Shown here: positions 56,861-64,000 of the stretch, in pieces | How positions within the stretch are numbered: position 1 is the first letter of the stretch | How the letters are laid out: each line of letters opens with the position of its first letter | Source of the DNA: Annulohypoxylon bovei var. microspora | Lineage: Eukaryota; Ascomycota; Sordariomycetes; Xylariales; Hypoxylaceae | Direction: 5' to 3' | NCBI GenBank assembly: GCA_022836615.1 | Contig: MU405288.1 | Span: 120,379-184,378 of the forward strand | DNA length: 64,000 nucleotides | Translations under genes and position numbers: made by a program | The notes under the pieces: generated by a model | What the model saw: the letters and a program-made list of their open reading frames with translations, nothing else | The model's database searches: none | Told to the model about the DNA's origin: nothing

Positions 56861-59800
56861 ATGCCTGACTCGGGCAAAGCTAGCCACGAAGAACTAAAAG
56901 TGGCTCAGCCCCTACAAGACCTAGAGCTAAGTATGGCTGAAAAGGGAACCGGTCAAGCTTCCCTTTCATCTGATGCCTCGTCGATCGAGGATGAAGATGC
57001 GAGGGTAACTACACTGGCAAGAAGCCTTACTCGGGAGACTACTCATTTTCAAGGTATCAATCCCTTTCTAGATAAGCGGCCGGGACTCGATCCAAACTCT
57101 CCCCAGTTCGACGCAAGAAAATGGGCGAAAACTCTCTTGCATGCCTTCGCCCAGGAACCTGACAAGTACCCTCGACCCCCTATTGGTGTCTCGTGGCGTA
57201 ACCTATGTGTACACGGATTTGGCAAAGACACGGATTATCAGAAAGACATTCTCAATATCCTTTGGCGAGCACCCCTGATCGCAAGAGAATGGATTTCACA
57301 TAGGCAACAGAAGATTCAGATTCTAGACAACTTCGATGGATTGGTTAGGAGTGGTGAAATGGTCTTAGTCCTGGGCCGACCGGGAAGGTAAGCATTTAGT
57401 TTGGATTGATCCTCTTGATGACCCGGCGAATGAAGAAACTGACGACATTTGAAAATAGCGGTGTCTCAACTTTGTTGAAGACTATTGCTGGCCATACTCA
57501 TGGTCTTTATCTTGATCAGCAATCTCAGATCAACTATCAAGGTGTGTACTACACTCTACTATAGGGGATACTAAACAACTAACACAGGGTTACTATAAGG
57601 TATACCATTCGATGTTATGCATAGTCGTTTCCGAGGAGAAGTCATCTACCAAGCTGAGACTGATATCCATTTCCCTCAATTGACTGTTGGTCAGACGTTG
57701 CAGTTTGCTGCGTTGGCCCGGACACCGAAGAACCGTCTGCCGGGCGTCACTCGAGAGACGTACGCACAACATTTGCGGGATGTGGTGATGGCCATCTTTG
57801 GTATATCACACACCGTCAACACGAGGTTGGGTAACGATTTCATCCGAGGTGTGAGTGGTGGAGAGCGGAAGAGGGTCAGTATTGCCGAAGTCACCCTGAA
57901 CCAAAGTGCTATTCAATGTTGGGACAACAGCACTCGGGGTTTGGATTCCGCGACTAGCTTGAGTTTTGCGAAAACTCTCAGATTGTCAACCGAACTAGGA
58001 GAGACCGCAGCTATTGTCGCAATGTACCAAGCTTCACAGCCTGCCTACGATGTAAGTTGCTAAAACTGACGTTACTTTCTTTCGGTCTTTTATCTCTTAC
58101 ACCTCAATAGGTTTTCGACAAGGTATCCGTGTTGTATGAAGGAAGGCAGATCTACTTCGGCCACAAGGATGAAGCTAAAGGCTATTTCACCGATCTTGGA
58201 TATCACTGTCCCGACCGCCAAACTACAGCCGACTTCCTTACTTCTCTCACAAATCCATCCGAAAGAGTGGTTCAGCCTGGCTTTGAGGACAGACTCCCGC
58301 GTACTCCAGATGAGTTCGCGCAAGTGTGGAAGTCCAGCGAGGCACGAGCAAATCTCCTAAGGGAGATTGAAGCCTTCGAGGGGGAGTTCCCGACAAAGGG
58401 TCAAAATTATGAGATGTTGAAGAAGTCTCGAAAGATACAGCAGGCATCGTTCACGTGAGTTCTCCTAGAAATCGTTACGCTGCTAGGGAGTTACTCACCA
58501 ATGACCCATAGGCGGAACAAGAGTCCTTACACCATCTCCACACCGATGCAAATCCGCCTCTGTATGAATCGAGGATTTCAGCGCATGATGGGAGACAAAA
58601 CCTTCGTTGTTGTAACCATCCTAGCTAATTTCGTGATATCCCTGACACTTGGAAGCATTTATTATAAGCTTGATCCTGTCGCCGAGAGCATGAACAGCAG
58701 ATGTATCCTACTCTATTTTGCCATCGTCTTCAATGCGCTGAGCAGCGCATTAGAGGTAAACGCCCCACATACAGACGACGGAGGCGAGCGGCTAACAATT
58801 GTAGATATTCTCCCTTTACGCCCAACGACCCATCGTGGAAAAACAATCTCGCTATGCATCATACCACCCGTTTGCTGAAGCAGTTGCTTCCACCATGTGT
58901 GATCTCCCCATCAAGATAATCTCTGTCCTTTGCTTCAATATCCCATTGTACTTCATGGCTCAATTGAGGCAAGAGGCCGGCGCATTCTTCATATTCTTGC
59001 TCTTTGGATTCACCTGCACATTTACCATGTCCATGATTCTCCGGACTATCGCGCAGACTTCTCGAACTATACAACAAGCGATCACTCCCGCGGCTATCTT
59101 CATATTGGGTCTTGTTATCTACACTGGATTCGTCCTTCCCACACGATACATGCAGGGCTGGCTTCGTTGGCTCAACTATCTTGACCCGATCTCCTATGCA
59201 TATGAGAGTCTCGTCGCGAACGAATTTTCCAACCGCCAGTTCCCGTGTACTATGTTTGTACCGATGGGAGGCCCCTATGCGAATGCTACTCCGCTTGAAA
59301 GGACGTGTTCGGTTGCAGGCGCATTGCCCGGCGAAGACTTCGTCAGTGGCGATGTGTTTATTAACGGGAACTTTGGATTTTACCATTCCCACATTTGGAG
59401 GTACGCAAGTTATCAAAACCAATGACGAAAACTTCTTTGCTGACTTTATCAACAGAAATTTCGGAATCCTCATCGCATACATCGTCTTCTTCACAGCAGT
59501 CTACATGCTTGCAGCGGAATATCTCTCACTCGAAATTTCGAAGGGCGAAGTCCTAGTCTTCCGTCGGAACCATAAATCTTTAGCCAGCCCTAAAGCGCAG
59601 AATGACGAAGAATCCAGAGCTGTTAGTGTTCAGGCTAGCAAGACGCAGAGAGATAGCGATGTTTCTGGTACTCTTGTTGCCAAAATCCAAAATCAGAATT
59701 CGATCTTCCATTGGTCTGATGTCTGCTACGATATCACCATTAAGGGGAAGCCTAGACGGATCTTGGACCATGTTGATGGATGGATTAAACCTGGAACGTT

Positions 59801-61883
59801 GACGGCACTTATGGTACGCATTTACTTGCCGATCTTGAGCCCTGTAGCAATTGCTAACATAAATATAGGGCGCGACTGGAGCCGGAAAGACAACCCTTCT
59901 CGATGTATTAGCCAACCGTGTAACCATGGGCGTCGTTAATGGCGATATCATGGTTAATGGAATTCCTCGTGGGAATTCTTTCCAGAGACAAACCGGCTAT
60001 GTTCAGCAACAGGACATCCACCTCGAAACGGCAACCATCAGAGAAGCCTTGCGGTTCAGTGCAGCGCTTCGACAACCGTTCAGCGTCCCGACAGAAGAGA
60101 AGTATGCCTACGTTGAGGAAGTGATCAAACTCTTAGATATGGATTCTTATGCAGACGCTATCATCGGAGTTCCTGGCGAAGGTACGTCTTTCAAAATTGA
60201 CTTAATGGCTTGTTGAGTTAACATGGAGTTTAGGTCTGAATGTCGAGCAACGCAAGCGTCTAACCATCGGAGTTGAACTTGCTGCCAAACCCGACCTTCT
60301 CATTTTCTTTGATGAACCCACGTCAGGATTAGATAGCCAGACTGCATGGTCCATCACAAGTCTGTTAAGAAAGCTGTCCGACAACGGCCAAGCGATCTTA
60401 TGTACCATCCACCAACCTTCAGCCATGCTATTCCAACAGTTCGATCGCCTACTGCTGTTAAGCTTTGGAGGCAAGACGGTTTACTTCGGAGACATCGGAC
60501 CAAACGCCGAGACATTGACCAGTTACTTCGAGAGAAACGGAGGCAGCCTTTGCGGCAACAGCGAGAACCCGGCTGAGTGGATGCTGCGAGTTATCGGAGC
60601 TGCACCTGGAGCTCATGCTGACCGAAACTGGGCCGAGGTTTGGCGCAACAGCGGGGAGTATGAAGCTATGCGGAAGGAACTTAGGGTCATGGAATTGGGA
60701 CAGTCGAGCACTGAAAGCGTGCGCCAGGACACTGAGACTACCAGCGCGTATTACGCAACCCCTTTCCATTATCAATTTTTCCTATGCACTAGGCGAGTGT
60801 TTGAGCAATACTGGCGCAGTCCCTCGTACATTTACGCCAAATTGATTCTCTGCGGTGGCACGGTAAGTAGGATCAATGCTAAGACTGTCCGTTTGCCTGC
60901 TAATGTCTACCTATCAGTCTCTTTTCATCGGAGTGTCCTTCTATAAGTCCCAGCTATCGCTTGCCGGCCTCCAAAACCAGATGTTCGCTATATTCATGCT
61001 GCTTGTTATCTTCGCATTCCTCGTCTACCAAACCATGCCTCAGTTTCTCCTCCAGCGACAACAATATGAAGGGCGTGAACGGTCATCTCGCATTTACTCG
61101 TGGTACACATTCCTCCTCGCCAATATGGTCGTTGAGCTGCCGTGGAGCACAATCGCGTCGCTTTTGGTCTTCATTCCGTTTTATTATCTTGTTGGGATGA
61201 ACGACAATGCGATACAGACGAACGCTGTTGTCGAGCGAGGCGGGCTTATGTTTCTGCTCACCTGGTCATTCTTGATCTTCGAGTCTACCTTCACAGACAT
61301 GGTCATTGCTGGTGTTGAGACAGCCGAAGTTGGTGCTGTCATCGCATTGCTTCTATTTGCCATGTCCTTGATATTCTCTGGGTGAGTAAAATTTTATCAG
61401 CGGGAAAAACGTGTCGCTAATTATTCTTGTAGTGTCATGGTACCCAAGAGCTCCCTTCCTGGATTCTGGATCTTCATGTATCGCGTCTCGCCTCTTACGT
61501 ACGTCATCAGTGCTATGCTATCCGTCGGCGTTGCGAACCACGACGTCCATTGCGATGACATCGAACTCTTGAGCTTCCAGCCCCCACAGGGACAAACCTG
61601 CGGCGACTACATGGCCCCGTACAACTCGGTAGCGTTCGGGGCTGTTTACAACCCAGACGCTACCTCAAACTGCCAGTTCTGTTCTCTCTCAAACACGAAC
61701 GTTTTCCTTGCAACTGTCGACTCATACTACGGCGATAGATGGCGTAACCTTGGCCTGATCTGGGCCTACGTCGTTTTCAATGTTGGCGCCACTCTGCTGC
61801 TTTACTGGGTTGCTCGAGTCCCCAAGAATTCCAACTGGAATGTGCTCGAGAAAGCTAAGCAGCTGATTCTGAAAAGATCCTAA
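56861..61883 (+). CDS. PDR-type ABC transporter (ABCG, full length)
   Basis: Eleven exons: 56861-57387, 57459-57541, 57600-58051, 58111-58454, 58512-58755, 58805-59400, 59456-59813, 59869-60181, 60234-60862, 60918-61381, 61433-61883; continuous phase, 1486 residues. The order NBD1-TMD1-NBD2-TMD2 is typical of fungal pleiotropic drug resistance pumps. NBD1: Walker A GRPGSGVSTLLKT (Val where most PDR proteins have Cys), VSGGERKRVSIAE, Walker B region WDNSTRGLDSAT. NBD2: GATGAGKTTLLDVLA, LNVEQRKRLTIGVELAAKP, FFDEPTSGLDSQT. TMD landmarks are YASYHPFAEA, the extracellular Cys-rich loop before exon 7, and PLTYVISAMLS near the end. It should export hydrophobic toxins, antifungals or metabolites at the plasma membrane. 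The ATG sits in a GCCGCCATGC context. Divergent from a Zn2Cys6 regulator. Confidence 0.95.
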
Positions 61884-64000
61884 TTCATTACTAGAATTTC
61901 CTATCTTTCATTACATATATCGGTGCTAGAACGTGTTAGATCTTAATTTCTACGGCCTTCTTTGACAGACTCTACGTTCCCTTTTGTTTAGACTGTCTCT
62001 CGTTGTGCATTTTCTCTATCGTCAACTAGAACTTACAGGGTTTACATCGGTGGGCTATTATTTGGGCGGGAATATTATCATGTGTATAATAGAATAATTA
62101 TTGGTAGGTTGGGCTAATCAAGTCACTTTCACATTCTCCTAAGGACTTTGTCTTTTTAACATTTGCTAGAAAACAACTGGATCTCGCCGCTCGTTAACAT
62201 TTGCTTTCGCAACTCTTTTAACCCTACCTAGGTACTATAACTAAATATACTGGAAGTGCTATCCGTAGTTGTCTGCAGGCGGGGTTCATTAGTAGGTACC
62301 TACCTAGGCATCAATAGGTAACAGCCCACCGACACTCGAGAGAAGCTGGGCTCTGATTAGGTAGTTAATATTTAAATAAATAATAGGTACTTTACTGATA
62401 AACTTTATTTCAAGACACATATTTATAATAATAAACTTAGGATAATTCCGAAAGCTGTTCCTCGTCCGTAATGTTGATTCAGCACTTATCGGTGATGTGC
62501 TAGCGGCTTCGAAGTTTTGTAGGTACATACGTACCCCTTATCCGCCCCATCGCCTCCTTATTAGCCAAATCAAGTTAACTAAATGATAGGGGTATTCAGT
62601 GTCACCTGTTAATGATGTCTAGAGCCGCGTAATTTTCAACTAGGGCTTCTTATACATATGTCCTACCTTTATCGCTCGAATAGGAGTAAGTTCGGCATCA
62701 AACAGCCCTGGATCCTTTCTGACGCAGGTGCTACGTATCATGATAATAACGTAAGTTGCGAATTAGCATTATCTCCTGGCGACCTATTTGGTTGGAATAA
62801 CAACTAGAGTTCACATCATGCGGATTTTGCGAAGGAAGGGATTCGGAACGACCGATATCTAGAGCGGGTGTCTGTTCCGATAACCCCACCTGTAAGAGCC
62901 AGTTCCGGGGCCAAGTATAGACGGACCCTGAATCATTTTTTAGCGCGTCCTATCCGTGCAGTTACTGATGTTGAGGATTCGAAAGAGAACACGAGGCCTA
63001 GAAGTAGATCTATACATGGTTTCGTTCGATCGTTACTAAGTATAGAGCCCTATTCGCATTTCCTGGGGAAATTCCTAGCATTCTGCAGTAGTTCATCGCA
63101 AATCCTGGGATTCATGATCATGAGGCAACCGGATGATGAGCCGAGGACGACCTCGGGCCAGCCGACCTCGCAGTTCTAACGTTGGATCATGCCCCTCCCC
63201 TACAACTTCCTTTGCGCATGTCGGCAGTAGTCGCTCGTCCTGCTGTTGCATTGGAACGATCATGAATCTAACATTGCCGCATAGAAACGGGAACATATGT
63301 AGGGTAGTTGGCGTATGGTTCACTACCTAATCACCAATGCGACCTGAGAAGAATCGGTAACTCGGAGAGTGTGATTTTTGGGTATGACATATTTCAAAGA
63401 ACCAGGAAATGGTTCCCTTAGATAGAAGTTTGAGACATCTCGATGTCAAAGTATCCTAGGTGAAGGTATTTTCGACTCAGATTTCAATTCTGCATACGGG
63501 GATTTCTAACTTATAATTCTCAGTTAATATGGCATTCATAATGCGCACTGAAGTTGTTCAATGTTCAAATACATGCCTCAAGAATCAAGCTTAGAACTTC
63601 TGACGATACCAAGGCTTCTAAGTTAGGAAATTGCGGGGGAACCTTGGAAGCTTGAGGCGGGTACAGTCTGGCCCCTATCCGTTAGCAGTACAGATAACAT
63701 CCAGTAATTGTAAAGATAAGGCGAGGTTCAGTTAACTGTTAGGTACCTAGTAGAGGATAGGAAGAGGAGTAATATGAGAAGAGACAGAAAAGAATGACGT
63801 CGGACGTTAAAGTCGACGTCTAGAGTTTAGTCGGCGCGCACCGTAACCCTTGAATCAAGGAACCGTCTAGGTTGAGGACACTACCTAGGACCCTAGGTAC
63901 CTGGTAGTAGGGATCGGCAAAATGCGCATTTTGAGCCAAAATGCAGCATTTAAATGCAATACATACATAATACCATTATACACATACAAAATTGCATTTT
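61884..64000. other. Intergenic to window end
   Basis: 2.1 kb without a supported gene. The frame at 62868-63179 has no domain. TACCTA/TAGGTA tracts recur (62225-62310, 63740). Near the end, AAAATGC motifs, including the palindrome AAAATGCGCATTTT (63919-63932), may mark a repeat cut by the window edge. Confidence 0.55.

Overview
The window reads as a gene-moderate stretch of a filamentous ascomycete (Pezizomycotina). Short 48-170 nt GT-AG introns with CTAAC-type branch sites interrupt most genes. Typical fungal families are present: Zn2Cys6 regulators, a PDR-type ABC transporter, an NLR-like protein with an esterase-like N-terminus, a Mug190-type SMP/C2 protein and an ammonium permease. The sequence also carries repeat-induced-point-mutation (RIP)-like C-to-T damage and TA-flanked miniature elements. 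Class and order cannot be fixed from sequence alone; frequent TACCTA/GGTAGG tracts would suit a sordariomycete, but that is a guess. I rebuilt exon structures by hand, keeping reading phase continuous across each splice.

Layout. 0-10 kb: a divergent Rho-like GTPase, a peroxisomal enoyl-CoA isomerase-like enzyme, and on the minus strand a large NLR-like gene whose ankyrin repeats are cut by stop codons. 10-18 kb: a 1904-residue scaffold with DH-like and PH-like regions, then a small conserved-looking protein. 18-24.3 kb: gene-poor, with two MITEs, an APH/CHK-like kinase with a frame problem, and a field of degenerate GAAC-GGTTC palindromes. 24.3-34.5 kb: a Tho1-like SAP protein, an orphan 589-residue protein, a small methyltransferase and an SMP/C2 lipid-transfer protein. 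36.9-42.4 kb: a Zn2Cys6 regulator, a small basic protein and an ammonium transporter with GATA motifs and a MITE upstream. 42.4-46.8 kb: no confident gene. 46.8-61.9 kb: APH-like kinase, dimeric alpha/beta-barrel protein, Zn2Cys6 regulator, then a second Zn2Cys6 regulator divergent from a full-length PDR transporter. The last 2 kb is empty.

How genes may work together. The clearest functional pair is the regulator at 51922-56317 and the PDR transporter at 56861-61883, which share a 543-bp promoter; control of efflux by the neighbouring regulator is inferred. The ammonium permease probably answers to nitrogen GATA factors. The rest look like unlinked housekeeping or accessory genes.

Best leads: (1) the NLR whose 99-bp ankyrin units carry six TAA stops, all at consensus CAA codons; (2) a 1441-nt intron in the second regulator, packed with tandem repeats and two foldbacks but apparently still spliceable; (3) the GAAC-GGTTC palindrome field at 23.06-23.95 kb; (4) three unrelated TA-flanked MITEs, one in the ammonium permease promoter.
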